Shown here: piece after piece, positions 41,511 through 50,919 of the stretch
How the letters are laid out: each line of letters starts with the position of its first letter
How positions within the stretch are numbered: the first letter of the stretch is position 1
From: Bradyrhizobium icense
GTDB taxonomy: Bacteria > Pseudomonadota > Alphaproteobacteria > Rhizobiales > Xanthobacteraceae
Assembly: GCF_001693385.1 (NCBI RefSeq)
Contig: NZ_CP016428.1
Location: 7,554,001 to 7,618,000, forward strand
Direction: 5' to 3'
Length of the DNA stretch: 64,000 nt
Notes under the pieces: generated by a model
Databases searched by the model: none
The model's input: only the letters and a program-made list of their open reading frames with translations
Told to the model about the DNA's origin: nothing
Position numbers and translations under genes: made by a program

Positions 41511-42974
41511 ATGAAGTGCAGGGAAATTCAGCCGATGATGCGAACGTTCATCGTCCGCGCCCTGTCGTTTTCGGCCGTGGCTGCTCTCACGCTCAATCCG
41601 GCGCTGACGCCGGTGGTGGCGAGCGACTATCGCGTCGCCCCGGTGTCCACCGATGGGCAGATGAACGCGCGTTTCGTTTCTCTCGGGATCGGCAAATCGA
41701 TCGTGATCGACCTGCCGCGCGAGATCAAGGACGTGCTGGTTGCCGATCCGAAGATCGCCAACGCCGTGGTGCGTTCGACCCAGCGCGCCTATATCATCGG
41801 CGCCGCGGTCGGCCAGACCAATATCGTTTTCTTCGATTCCACCGGTGCGCAGATCGCGGCCTACGACATCGCCGTCAAGCGAGACCTCAACGGCGTGCGC
41901 GCGGCGCTGAAGCAGTCGTTGCCGAATTCGGACATTCTGATCGAAGGTGTCGGCGACGGCGTGCTGTTGAGCGGCAGCGCGGCGAGTCCGGTCGAGGCGC
42001 AACAGGCCGCCGACATTGCCGCCCGCCTGGTGGGCGGCGCCGAAAAGGTCGTCAATTCGATCGCTGTTCGCGGCCGCGACCAGGTGATGTTGAAGGTCAC
42101 GCTCGCGGAAGTCCAGCGCTCGATCATCAAGCAGATGGGCATCGATCTCAGCGCCAACCTGACCTACGGCACATCCGTTGTCAGGTTCGCCAACAATAAC
42201 CCGTTCACCGCGAACAGTGCGCCGCTCGTCGCCGGCAATGGCCTTCAAGCGGCTTTCGGCGCGACGCCATCCGTGCAGGCGACGCTGCGCGCGATGGAAA
42301 GCGCCGGCGTGGTCCGGACCCTTGCCGAGCCCAACCTCACGGCCATATCCGGCGAGTCCGCAACCTTCATCTCCGGCGGCGAATTTCCAATTCCGACCGG
42401 CGTGACCTGCCAAACAACAGCGTCCGGTGGCATCGGACAATGCGTCCAGACAGTCAGCTTCAAGAAATTCGGCATCTCCCTCAACTTTACGCCGGTCGTG
42501 CTCACGGAGGGACGGATCAGCCTTCGGGTGATGACCGAAGTGTCGGAAGTCTCGACCGAGAACGCTTTAACCGGCGGTGCCGGTGGAACGACCATTCCCT
42601 CCATCAAGACCCGCCGCGCCGAGACCACGCTGGAAATACCGTCCGGCGGCGCGATGGCGATGGCCGGCCTGATCCAGGACCAGACCAAGCAGGCCATCAA
42701 CGGCTTTCCGGGCCTGGCGCAACTGCCGGTTCTCGGCACGCTGTTCCGCAGCCGCGACTTCGTCAACAACCAGACCGAACTGATGGTTCTGGTCACGCCC
42801 TATGTGGTGCGCGCGGTGGCGCAGAAGGACCTCTCGCGCCCCGATGACGGCTTTGCCAGCGCGTCGGATCCGCAGGCCGACCTGCTCGGCAGCATCAATC
42901 GCATCTACGGCGTTCCGGGCCGCGTCGAGAAGGCACGGAATTATCGCGGCACCTACGGCTTTATTACGGACTGA
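41511..42974 (+). CDS. cpaC: Tad pilus secretin CpaC/RcpA
   Basis: 487 residues from the ATG at 41511, preceded by AAAGGA; an in-frame GTG at 41490 overlaps the cpaB stop. A signal segment (LSFSAVAALTLNPALTPVVA) is followed by the N domain (IVIDLPREIKDVLVADPKIA), a BON-like stretch (LIEGVGDGVLLSGSAAS), and the secretin barrel (SAGVVRTLAEPNLTAISGES, PVVLTEGRISLRVMTEVSE, GLIQDQTKQAINGFPGLAQL, PVLGTLFRSRDF). It forms the outer-membrane pore for the pilus. Two cysteines in TCQTTASGGIGQCVQ probably form a disulfide. Confidence 0.96.
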   Translation: MKCREIQPMMRTFIVRALSFSAVAALTLNPALTPVVASDYRVAPVSTDGQMNARFVSLGIGKSIVIDLPREIKDVLVADPKIANAVVRSTQRAYIIGAAVGQTNIVFFDSTGAQIAAYDIAVKRDLNGVRAALKQSLPNSDILIEGVGDGVLLSGSAASPVEAQQAADIAARLVGGAEKVVNSIAVRGRDQVMLKVTLAEVQRSIIKQMGIDLSANLTYGTSVVRFANNNPFTANSAPLVAGNGLQAAFGATPSVQATLRAMESAGVVRTLAEPNLTAISGESATFISGGEFPIPTGVTCQTTASGGIGQCVQTVSFKKFGISLNFTPVVLTEGRISLRVMTEVSEVSTENALTGGAGGTTIPSIKTRRAETTLEIPSGGAMAMAGLIQDQTKQAINGFPGLAQLPVLGTLFRSRDFVNNQTELMVLVTPYVVRAVAQKDLSRPDDGFASASDPQADLLGSINRIYGVPGRVEKARNYRGTYGFITD

Positions 42975-42983
42975 GGCGGGACG

Positions 42984-43733
42984 ATGACACCACAGAGCAC
43001 AAAACCCGCCGATCGCAAGCGCGCGCTCCGCCTGACCGCAGCGCTGATCGGTGTTTCCGTGGCGCTCGGCGCCTGCAAGCATACCGTCGTCGATCCCGTG
43101 ACGACGGCCGGCGTGCCCGACGATTACCGCCAGCGCCATCCGATCGCGGTCCAGGAAGCCGACCGCTCGATCGTCGTCTTCGTCGGTCGTGGACGCGGCG
43201 GCTTGTCCGCCTCTCAGCGCGCCGACGTCATGGGCCTGGCCCAGGACTGGCTTCGCGAAGGCACCGGCGCCATCAGCGTCGACGTGCCCATCAATACGCC
43301 GAACGCGCGAGCGGCCGAGGATTCATTGCGCGAGATCCGGGCGACCTTTGCCGCTGCGGGCGTGCCGCCGCGCGCGATCAATGTCCGTCAGTATCACCCG
43401 GAAGATCCCAGGCATATGGCCGCGATTCGCCTCAACTATCCGAAGATCTCGGCGGTGGCCGGCCCATGCGGGCTGTGGCCGGAGGACCTCGGACCCTCGA
43501 TCCACAACAAGGGCTATTTCGACAACAAGCAGTATTACAATTTCGGCTGCTCCAACCAGCGCAACCTGGCGGCGATGGTCGACAACCCATCCGACCTCGC
43601 GCAGCCGCGTCCCGAAACCCCAGCCTTTGCGCCGCGCCGTGGCACAGCCTTCGAAAAGTATCGCAAGGGTACGTCCACCGCGACCACCTATCCCGAGAGC
43701 GACAAGGCCAAACTCAGCGATACCGGCAAATGA
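42984..43733 (+). CDS. cpaD: Pilus assembly lipoprotein CpaD
   Basis: 249 residues. The N-terminus has a lipoprotein-type signal ending in VALGACKH (Cys about residue 32). The CpaD domain follows: DDYRQRHPIAVQEADRSIVV, LREGTGAISVDVPINTPNAR and the conserved GPCGLWPEDLGP and YYNFGCSNQRNLAAMVDNP. CpaD is an outer-membrane-associated partner of the secretin. Its stop overlaps the ATG of cpaE by four bases. Confidence 0.94.
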   Translation: MTPQSTKPADRKRALRLTAALIGVSVALGACKHTVVDPVTTAGVPDDYRQRHPIAVQEADRSIVVFVGRGRGGLSASQRADVMGLAQDWLREGTGAISVDVPINTPNARAAEDSLREIRATFAAAGVPPRAINVRQYHPEDPRHMAAIRLNYPKISAVAGPCGLWPEDLGPSIHNKGYFDNKQYYNFGCSNQRNLAAMVDNPSDLAQPRPETPAFAPRRGTAFEKYRKGTSTATTYPESDKAKLSDTGK

Positions 43734-45001
43734 TCACTTACTCGCGCCAGAATACAGAATCGCAGCCGGAAATCACGGCGCCGTCGACCGAGGACCACAT
43801 CGCGCCGGCGCCGCGGGTGTCGGTGCAAGCGTTCTGCGAGACGGTGGAAACCGCCGCCGCCGTGCAGTCGGCGGGCGAAGACCGCCGCCTCGGCAAGGCT
43901 CATCTCAAGATCCAGATGGGCGGCATGGCCGCTGCGATCGAGGCCTATCGCTCGGCCCCGACCCCGAACGTCATCATCCTGGAGACCGAGGGCCGCAACG
44001 ACATTCTCGCCGGCCTCGACCAGCTCGCCACCGTCTGCGACGCCGGAACCCGCGTGATCGTGATCGGGCGCATCAACGACGTTATGCTCTATCGCGAATT
44101 GGTTCGCCGCGGCGTCAGCGACTACGTCATCGCCCCGGTCGGCGCCATCGACGTCGTGCGCTCGGTCTGTAACCTGTTCTCGTCGCCGGAAGCCAAGGCC
44201 GTCGGCCGCATCATCGCCATCGTCGGCGCCAAGGGCGGCGTCGGTGCGTCCACCGTCGCCCACAACGTCGCCTGGGCGATCGCGCGCGATCTGGCGCTTG
44301 ATTCCGTGGTCGCCGACCTCGACCTCGCTTTCGGCACTGCAGGTCTCGACTACAACCAGGACCCGCCACAGGGCATCGCGGATGCGGTGTTCTCGCCTGA
44401 CCGGGTCGATACCGCGTTTCTCGATCGCCTGCTGTCGAAATGCACCGACCATCTCAGCCTGCTGGCGGCGCCGGCCACACTCGACCGGGTCTACGATTTC
44501 GGCGCGGAGGCCTTCGATTCGATCTTCGATACGCTTCGCACCACGATGCCCTGCATCGTGCTCGACGTTCCCCATCAATGGTCGGGATGGACCAAGCGCG
44601 CCTTGATCGCGGCCGACGACATCCTGATCGTCGCAGCGCCCGATCTCGCCAACCTGCGCAACACCAAGAATATCTTCGACCTCCTGAAGGCATCGCGGCC
44701 GAACGACCGCGCGCCGCTCTATTGCCTGAACCAGGTCGGCATCCCGAAGCGGCCGGAGATCCCCGCCGCCGAGTTTGCCAAGGCGATCGAAAGCCACCCG
44801 ATCGCCACCATCCCGTTCGAGCCGCAGATTTTCGGCTCGGCCGCCAATAACGGCCAGATGATTGCGGAAATCTCCGCGACCCATCGCACCACCGAGATGT
44901 TCCTGCAGATCGCGCAACGGCTCACCGGCCGCGGCGAGACCAAGAAGCCGAAGAGTTCGTTGCTGTCGCCTTTGATCGAGAAGTTGCGGGCCAAGAAGTA
45001 G
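43730..45001 (+). CDS. cpaE: Pilus localisation/assembly ATPase-like protein CpaE/TadZ
   Basis: 423 residues. The N-terminal 150 residues form a receiver-like domain (NVIILETEGRNDILAGLDQL, GVSDYVIAPVGAIDVVRSV). Residues 160-400 are a MinD/ParA-type ATPase with a deviant Walker A IIAIVGAKGGVGASTVAHN and VVADLDLAFGTAGLDYNQDP. CpaE places the pilus machinery at the cell pole. The ATG overlaps the cpaD stop (ATGA), so it is translationally coupled. Confidence 0.95.
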   Translation: MITYSRQNTESQPEITAPSTEDHIAPAPRVSVQAFCETVETAAAVQSAGEDRRLGKAHLKIQMGGMAAAIEAYRSAPTPNVIILETEGRNDILAGLDQLATVCDAGTRVIVIGRINDVMLYRELVRRGVSDYVIAPVGAIDVVRSVCNLFSSPEAKAVGRIIAIVGAKGGVGASTVAHNVAWAIARDLALDSVVADLDLAFGTAGLDYNQDPPQGIADAVFSPDRVDTAFLDRLLSKCTDHLSLLAAPATLDRVYDFGAEAFDSIFDTLRTTMPCIVLDVPHQWSGWTKRALIAADDILIVAAPDLANLRNTKNIFDLLKASRPNDRAPLYCLNQVGIPKRPEIPAAEFAKAIESHPIATIPFEPQIFGSAANNGQMIAEISATHRTTEMFLQIAQRLTGRGETKKPKSSLLSPLIEKLRAKK

Positions 45002-45023
45002 ACAGCCCGCGTGGAGTGCCATC

Positions 45024-46490
45024 GTGTTCGGTAAGCGTAGCGGAAATGATAGCGAGATGCGGGTACTCAAGCCCGCCATTCAGGCGCCGGAGCCGGTCTC
45101 CAGCGCCGCAACCGCGCCGCGCGAGATCGCGGCGCCGACGGTGGCTTCGCCGCCGATCGCCCCCGCAAAGCAGCAGCCCGCGCCCACCATGGAGGCGCGG
45201 CGATCCGACAATTACTACCAGGTCAAGGCGACCATCTTCGGCGCCCTGATCGAGGCGATCGACCTTGCCCAACTCGCCAAGCTCGACGGCGAGTCCGCAC
45301 GCGAGGAAATCCGCGACATCGTCAACGAGATCATCGCGATCAAGAACATCGTGATGTCGATCGCCGAGCAGGAAGAGCTGCTCGACGATATCTGCAACGA
45401 CGTGCTCGGCTATGGTCCGCTCGAGCCGCTGTTGTCGCGCGACGACATCGCCGACATCATGGTCAACGGCGCCGGTACGGTGTTCATCGAAGTCGCCGGC
45501 AAGATTCAGAAAACCGGCATCCGCTTCCGCGACAACCAGCAGCTCCTCAACATCTGCCAGCGCATCGTCAGCCAGGTCGGCCGGCGCGTCGACGAGTCCT
45601 CGCCGATCTGCGACGCCCGCCTCGCCGACGGCTCCCGCGTCAACGCCATCGTTCCGCCGCTGGCGATCGACGGGCCTGCCCTCACCATTCGTAAGTTCAA
45701 GAAGGACAAGCTGACGCTCGACCAGTTGGTCAAGTTCGGCGCGATCTCACCGGAAGGCGCGACGATCCTGCAGATCATCGGCCGCGTCCGCTGCAACGTG
45801 CTGATTTCCGGCGGTACCGGCTCCGGCAAGACCACGCTGCTGAACTGCCTGACCCAGTTCATCGAGCATGACGAACGCGTCATCACCTGCGAGGACGCCG
45901 CCGAACTTCAGTTGCAACAGCCTCACGTGGTGCGGCTGGAAACCCGCCCGCCCAACATCGAGGGCGAAGGCCAGGTCACCATGCGCGAACTGGTCCGCAA
46001 CTGCCTGCGTATGCGTCCCGAACGCATCATCGTCGGCGAAGTCCGCGGACCCGAGGCGTTCGACCTTCTGCAGGCGATGAACACCGGCCACGACGGCTCG
46101 ATGGGAACGCTGCACGCCAACAACCCCCGCGAAGCCATGTCGCGCTGCGAATCTATGATCACGATGGGCGGCTTCTCGCTGCCCTCGCGCACCATCCGCG
46201 AGATGATCTGCGCCTCGATCGACGTCATCGTGCAGGCCGCGCGTCTTCGCGACGGCTCGCGCCGCATCACCCACATCACCGAGGTGATGGGCATGGAAGG
46301 CGACACCATCATCACCCAGGATCTGTTCGTCTACGAATTGCTCGGTGAAGACGCGAACGGCAAGATCATCGGGCGCCACCGCTCGACCGGCATCGGCCGT
46401 CCGAAGTTCTGGGAACGCGCGCGATACTACAACGAAGAGAAGCGGCTTGCGGCGGCGCTCGATGCTGCCGAAGTCACCGACAAGACGTGA
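45024..46490 (+). CDS. cpaF: Pilus assembly ATPase CpaF/TadA
   Basis: 488 residues, GTG start with GGAGTGCC upstream. The variable N-terminus is followed by the CpaF N domain (ILDDICNDVLGYGPLEPLL type segment), then the secretion ATPase core: ISGGTGSGKTTLLNCL (Walker A), ERIIVGEVRGPEAFDLLQAM (Walker B), GSMGTLHANNPREAMSRCES (His box). It powers pilin polymerisation as a hexamer under the TadB-TadC platform. It lies in line with tadB with an eight-base gap. Confidence 0.97.
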   Translation: MFGKRSGNDSEMRVLKPAIQAPEPVSSAATAPREIAAPTVASPPIAPAKQQPAPTMEARRSDNYYQVKATIFGALIEAIDLAQLAKLDGESAREEIRDIVNEIIAIKNIVMSIAEQEELLDDICNDVLGYGPLEPLLSRDDIADIMVNGAGTVFIEVAGKIQKTGIRFRDNQQLLNICQRIVSQVGRRVDESSPICDARLADGSRVNAIVPPLAIDGPALTIRKFKKDKLTLDQLVKFGAISPEGATILQIIGRVRCNVLISGGTGSGKTTLLNCLTQFIEHDERVITCEDAAELQLQQPHVVRLETRPPNIEGEGQVTMRELVRNCLRMRPERIIVGEVRGPEAFDLLQAMNTGHDGSMGTLHANNPREAMSRCESMITMGGFSLPSRTIREMICASIDVIVQAARLRDGSRRITHITEVMGMEGDTIITQDLFVYELLGEDANGKIIGRHRSTGIGRPKFWERARYYNEEKRLAAALDAAEVTDKT

Positions 46491-46497
46491 GGGAGCG

Positions 46498-47475
46498 ATG
46501 AGCATGCAAGCGCTCGCACTGGCATTTCTGGCCGCCACCGCCATCGGCGGCCTGGCATGGGTGTTCATCTATCCGGCGCTGTCGGGCGAGAAGAAGGCCG
46601 AATCCCGCCGCGCCTCGATCGCACGTAATGACGCGCCGGCGCGGCAGGCCGAGAAAAACCAGCGCTCGCGCCGCGAGCAGGTCGAGGGATCGCTGAAAGA
46701 ACTCGACGCCCGGCGCAAGAAGGAGAAGTCCGTTCCGCTCTCTATGCGCCTGGCCCAGGCCGGTCTGGGATCCTGGACCACCCAGAAATTCTGGATCGTT
46801 TCCGGCGTCCTCGCGGCGGCGGGCTTCGTTGTCGCATTCCTCGTCGGCGGCTCGCCGTTGGGCGCCGTGGTGATGGCGTTCGGCACGGGCCTTGGCCTGC
46901 CGCGCTGGCTCCTGAGCTATCTGAAGAAACGCCGCGAGAAGGCGTTTCTGAGGGCGCTGCCCGACGCCGTCGACGTCATCGTGCGCGGCATCAAGGCTGG
47001 TCTGCCGCTGTTCGAATCGATCAAGGTGGTCGCGGCCGACTCACCGGAACCGCTCAAGAGCGAGTTCAACGCCATCATCGAAACCCAGACCATCGGCATG
47101 CCGCTCGGCGACGCCTGCGCGCGGCTGTATGAACGGATGCCGCTGCCGGAGGCGAACTTCTTCGGCATCGTGGTCGCGATCCAGCAGAAGTCCGGCGGCA
47201 ATCTGTCCGAAGCGCTCGGCAACCTTTCCAAGGTGCTGCGCGATCGCAAGAAGATGGCGGAGAAGATTCAGGCGATGTCGACGGAAGCCAAGGCCTCCGC
47301 AGCCATCATCGGCTCGTTGCCGCCGGCCGTGATGATCATGGTGTGGATCTCGACGCCCGACTACATCTCGCTGCTTTGGACCACCCACCTCGGCCAGTTC
47401 ATGCTGCTGTGCTGCGTCGGCTGGATGACGATCGGCGTGCTGGTGATGAGGAAAATGATCAACTTCGACTTCTGA
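46498..47475 (+). CDS. tadB: Pilus assembly platform protein TadB
   Basis: 325 residues. The first membrane helix is ALALAFLAATAIGGLAWVFI; a charged cytoplasmic linker (EKNQRSRREQVEGSLKELDA) follows; the T2SSF domain has ALPDAVDVIVRGIKAGLPLF, PLGDACARLYERMPLPEANF and KSGGNLSEALGNLSKVLRDR. Three more membrane segments close the protein. GAGGGAG lies before the ATG. It forms the inner-membrane platform with TadC. Confidence 0.95.
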   Translation: MSMQALALAFLAATAIGGLAWVFIYPALSGEKKAESRRASIARNDAPARQAEKNQRSRREQVEGSLKELDARRKKEKSVPLSMRLAQAGLGSWTTQKFWIVSGVLAAAGFVVAFLVGGSPLGAVVMAFGTGLGLPRWLLSYLKKRREKAFLRALPDAVDVIVRGIKAGLPLFESIKVVAADSPEPLKSEFNAIIETQTIGMPLGDACARLYERMPLPEANFFGIVVAIQQKSGGNLSEALGNLSKVLRDRKKMAEKIQAMSTEAKASAAIIGSLPPAVMIMVWISTPDYISLLWTTHLGQFMLLCCVGWMTIGVLVMRKMINFDF

Positions 47476-47485
47476 CGGTGCGCCT

Positions 47486-48460
47486 ATGATTGAGTTTCTG
47501 ATCGCCAAGATGCACGACGCGCGGTTCATGACCATGCTGCTTGCCGCCGTCGCGGCGAGTGCGACCGCCTATACGCTGATCATGCCGCTGTTCGCCGGCG
47601 AGGGCCTTGCCAAGCGCATGAAGGCGGTGGCCAGCGAGCGCGAACGGCTCCGCCAGCGCGAGCGCGAGCGCCTCAACAAATCGGAGAAGGTATCGCTGCG
47701 CCAGACCCCGAAGCAGCTCGTTTCCAAGGTCGTGGAAGACCTGAACCTGACCAAGTGGCTGGCGCAGGAAGCCGCGCGCGACAAGCTGATCATGGCCGGC
47801 TACCGCGGCCACGCGCCCTACGTCACGTTCCTGTTTGCCCGCGCGGTGACGCCAGTCGTGCTGTTTCTCGGCGCAGTCTTCTACGTGTTCGTGATCACGC
47901 AGATGGACAAGTCGCTGACGGTCAAGCTCGGCATCTGCATCGGCGCCGCCTATCTCGGGCTGCAGGCGCCGATGCTGTTCCTGAAGAACGCCATCAGCAA
48001 GCGCCAGCTCTCCATCAAGCGCGCCTTTCCCGACGCGCTCGACCTCCTGCTGATCTGCATCGAGTCCGGTATGTCGGTCGAAGTCGCCTTCCGCAAGGTC
48101 TCCACCGAGATCGCGTCGCAATCGATCGCGCTGTCGGAGGAATTCGCGCTGACCACGGCGGAATTGTCCTATCTGCAGGACCGCAAGGTGGCCTACGAGA
48201 ACCTCGCCAAGCGTACGGGCCTGGAGGGCGTGAAATCGGTCTGTCTCGCGCTGATGCAGTCGGAACGCTACGGCACCCCGCTCGGCCAGAGCCTGCGCGT
48301 CATGGCGCAGGAAAACCGTGACATGCGCATGACCGAGGCCGAGAAGAAGGCGGCGGCGCTGCCGCCGAAACTGACCGTGCCGATGATCCTGTTCTTCCTG
48401 CCATGCCTGTTCATCGTCATTCTCGGACCGACCTACATCAAGATCCAGATGTTGCCGTAA
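47486..48460 (+). CDS. tadC: Pilus assembly platform protein TadC
   Basis: 324 residues. It has an N-terminal membrane segment (MTMLLAAVAASATAYTLIMP), a long basic coiled stretch (SERERLRQRERERLNKSEKV), and the T2SSF domain with AFPDALDLLLICIESGMSVE, LRVMAQENRDMRMTEAEKKA and a C-terminal membrane helix LTVPMILFFLPCLFIVILGP. It is the last plus-strand gene of the locus and faces tadD. Confidence 0.95.
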   Translation: MIEFLIAKMHDARFMTMLLAAVAASATAYTLIMPLFAGEGLAKRMKAVASERERLRQRERERLNKSEKVSLRQTPKQLVSKVVEDLNLTKWLAQEAARDKLIMAGYRGHAPYVTFLFARAVTPVVLFLGAVFYVFVITQMDKSLTVKLGICIGAAYLGLQAPMLFLKNAISKRQLSIKRAFPDALDLLLICIESGMSVEVAFRKVSTEIASQSIALSEEFALTTAELSYLQDRKVAYENLAKRTGLEGVKSVCLALMQSERYGTPLGQSLRVMAQENRDMRMTEAEKKAAALPPKLTVPMILFFLPCLFIVILGPTYIKIQMLP

Positions 48461-48589
48461 GGACTCGGCGTGGCAGACGCCAACTATCGTCGCTGGGCCT
48501 GCCCTTTGCTCAAGCTTTGAGGTCGATCGCGGGAAGGCGATCCGGAACGCTAGCGACGATTGGCGAGGAAGCGGCGCCGGAATGCCGGA

Positions 48590-49405
48590 TCACCCGCGCG
48601 CAGCGACGGGCACAGCCTTACCGCCGTTGCGCGGGCTGTCCTTGCGGTTCAGCATTTCCCGAAGGTAGGCCACGTTGGCAGTCGCCTCGTCGGCGGGCAG
48701 ATCGCCCTTGGCGATGGTTTCGGCCTCCGCAAATCGGCCCTGAAGGCCGACGACGAGCGCGAGGTTCTGCCGCACCCTTCCGTCGGCGCGCGGATTGGAA
48801 TAGGCGCGCCGCAGCGTTTCCTCGGCTTGCGGCAGTTCCCGCGTCAGCATGTAGGAGAGGCCGAGATTGGACAGCACCGACGGCTCTTCCGGCATGATCT
48901 TCAGCGCGCTCGCGTAGTAGCGGCGGGCCTCTTCGTGCTTGCCCATCTTGTCGAGCGTGGTGCCCTGCACCGACAAAATGCGCCAGTCGGGATTGGCGGG
49001 CGTATGGGCGCGGCTGAGCACGTCGAAGGCAGCCTGCGAATTGCCGTTGTCGGCGAGCGCGCGGCCGTAGGCGGCGAGCAGCGTCTTGTTGCCGGGATGA
49101 GCGATGGTGGCCTGTTCGAGCACGGCAGCGGCCTGCGCCCGCTGGCCGGTGGCGCGGAGCGCTTGGCCATATCCCAGCGCCGCCTCGGCATCCTTGGGAT
49201 TGGCGCGATAGCGCTCGCCATAGATCTCGGCCGCGCGGCGTGGATCTTCGGGGGCGGCTTCGACCTTGGATGAGGACGAACCCAGCGATCCCGTGACGTC
49301 GGACATGGTCTTGCAGCCGCCGAGACCCGCGGCCAAAACCGCGGTTACCGCGGCTGAGGTCAGGAACCGGGCAAGAGACCCGGCGTGGCTGGAGGATCGA
49401 CGCAT
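48590..49405 (-). CDS. tadD: TadD-type TPR lipoprotein
   Basis: 271 residues. The signal peptide ends in a lipobox LAAGLGGCK (Cys about residue 31). A Ser-rich linker follows, then four to five tetratricopeptide-like repeats: RANPKDAEAALGYGQALRAT, HPGNKTLLAAYGRALADNGN, KHEEARRYYASALKIMPEEP, SVLSNLGLSYMLTRELPQAE. TadD is a pilotin-like protein required for secretin assembly. It is transcribed toward tadC, from its own promoter with a near-match CtrA box. Confidence 0.9.
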   Translation of the reverse strand: MRRSSSHAGSLARFLTSAAVTAVLAAGLGGCKTMSDVTGSLGSSSSKVEAAPEDPRRAAEIYGERYRANPKDAEAALGYGQALRATGQRAQAAAVLEQATIAHPGNKTLLAAYGRALADNGNSQAAFDVLSRAHTPANPDWRILSVQGTTLDKMGKHEEARRYYASALKIMPEEPSVLSNLGLSYMLTRELPQAEETLRRAYSNPRADGRVRQNLALVVGLQGRFAEAETIAKGDLPADEATANVAYLREMLNRKDSPRNGGKAVPVAARG

Positions 49406-49471
49406 GGCACTTCAACTCACGGGAATGGCGGAACAAATGGAGCCGTACGAGTCAGCAATAGACTGTTAACC

Positions 49472-49486
49472 CTAACGGCCGGTTAA
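49472..49486. promoter_or_regulatory. Near-match CtrA box upstream of tadD
   Basis: On the minus strand TTAA, seven bases (CCGGCCG), then TTAG: one mismatch to TTAA-N7-TTAA. It sits about 70 bases upstream of the tadD ATG in the divergent region shared with the aminopeptidase gene. Confidence 0.35.
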
Positions 49487-49536
49487 TTGGCCGTGCTATG
49501 CCAGCCAGACAGCCCCATCCCCCTCGCGAGACAAGC

Positions 49537-50919
49537 ATGCCATCGCCGTTCGAGACCGCGCCCACCGCCTCCGCCATTCCGATTACGTTCGCCACCAAAA
49601 CGACCTGGAGCGCGATCGCCGAAGACCTTCCCGAGCCGGCCCGGCGGTTTGCGCTCGCCAATGATTTCACCGCCAAGCCCGGCAAGTGCCTGACGCTGCC
49701 CGCACCCGACGGGCAGATTGCGCAGGTCGTGTTCGGGCTGGAGGACGAGAGCGCCAAATCCCGCGACCTGTTCCGGCCCGGCGCGCTGCCTGGCCTGCTG
49801 CCACCGGGCGTCTATCGCTTCGCCAATGCGCCGCACGACCTGCGGCTGGCAACGCTCGCCTTTGCGCTGGGAAGCTACCGCTTCGACCGCTACCGCAAGG
49901 CGGAGAAGCCCGAGGTCCGGTTGGTGCCGCCCGACGGCGTCGATATCGCCGACATCGCGCGGATGGCGGAAGCGGCGTCGCTGGCGCGCGACCTGATCAA
50001 CACGCCGTCGAACGACATGGGACCGGAGCAACTGGCGGACGGCGCACAAGCGCTCGCGGCGCGCTTCGGCGCCAGCTTCGAGTGCATCGTCGGCGACGAT
50101 CTCGTGAAACAGAATTTTCCCCTGATCCACGCTGTCGGCATGGCCTCAGCGCGGGCGCCGCGCCTGATCGACCTGAGCTGGGGCGATCCTGCCCACCCCA
50201 AAGTGACGCTGGTCGGCAAGGGTGTCTGTTTCGACACCGGCGGACTCGACATAAAGCCATCCAGCGGCATGCTGATCATGAAAAAGGACATGGGTGGCGC
50301 CGCCAACGTGCTGGCGCTGGCACAGATGGTGATGGATGCTAAGCTGAAGGTCCGCCTGCGCGTCCTGATCCCCGCGGTCGAGAACGCAGTCGCCGGCAAC
50401 GCCTTCCGTCCGCTCGACATCTTCAAGTCGCGCAAGGGACTTAACGTGGAGATCGGCAACACCGACGCCGAGGGACGGCTGGTGCTGGCGGATGCGCTGG
50501 CGCTGGCGGACGAAGAGAAGCCGGATCTGCTGGTTGACCTCGGCACGTTGACGGGAGCGGCGCGGGTGGCACTGGGGCCGGATTTACCGCCCTTTTACAC
50601 CCATGATGAGACGCTGGCCGAAAGCGTCGCAGAACATGCAAAGCGGGAGAACGATCCGTTGTGGCGAATGCCGCTGTGGCCGCCTTACGATTCGTGGCTG
50701 GATTCGAAGGTCGCCGACATCAACAACGCGCCGTCGGGCGGTTTTGCCGGCTCGATTACTTGCGCGCTATTCCTGCAGCGCTTCGTTACCGACGCCAGGA
50801 GCTGGCTGCATGTCGATATCTACGGCTGGACGCCTTCCGCAAAACCCGCACGTCCCGAAGGCGGCGAATGTCAGGCCGCGCGCGCGATCTACAAACTGTT
50901 GAGCGAACGCTATGCATGA
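49537..50919 (+). CDS. Leucyl aminopeptidase, M17 family
   Basis: 460 residues from MPSPFETAPTASAIPITFAT. The M17 core is complete: VGKGVCFDTGGLDIKPSSGM with the metal-binding Lys and Asp, MKKDMGGAANVLALAQMVMD, the signature NTDAEGRLVLADALALADEE, and DLGTLTGAARVALGPDLPPF. It removes N-terminal residues from peptides in the cytoplasm using two divalent metals. Family sequences are about 460-500 residues. Its last codons overlap the NlpC/P60 gene, so the two are coupled, perhaps for recycling cell-wall or dietary peptides. Confidence 0.93.
   Translation: MPSPFETAPTASAIPITFATKTTWSAIAEDLPEPARRFALANDFTAKPGKCLTLPAPDGQIAQVVFGLEDESAKSRDLFRPGALPGLLPPGVYRFANAPHDLRLATLAFALGSYRFDRYRKAEKPEVRLVPPDGVDIADIARMAEAASLARDLINTPSNDMGPEQLADGAQALAARFGASFECIVGDDLVKQNFPLIHAVGMASARAPRLIDLSWGDPAHPKVTLVGKGVCFDTGGLDIKPSSGMLIMKKDMGGAANVLALAQMVMDAKLKVRLRVLIPAVENAVAGNAFRPLDIFKSRKGLNVEIGNTDAEGRLVLADALALADEEKPDLLVDLGTLTGAARVALGPDLPPFYTHDETLAESVAEHAKRENDPLWRMPLWPPYDSWLDSKVADINNAPSGGFAGSITCALFLQRFVTDARSWLHVDIYGWTPSAKPARPEGGECQAARAIYKLLSERYA

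Noticed and set aside
43688..45079. Minus-strand open frame of 463 codons
   Set aside because: Antisense to cpaE, which has a recognisable ATPase domain and is translationally coupled to cpaD.
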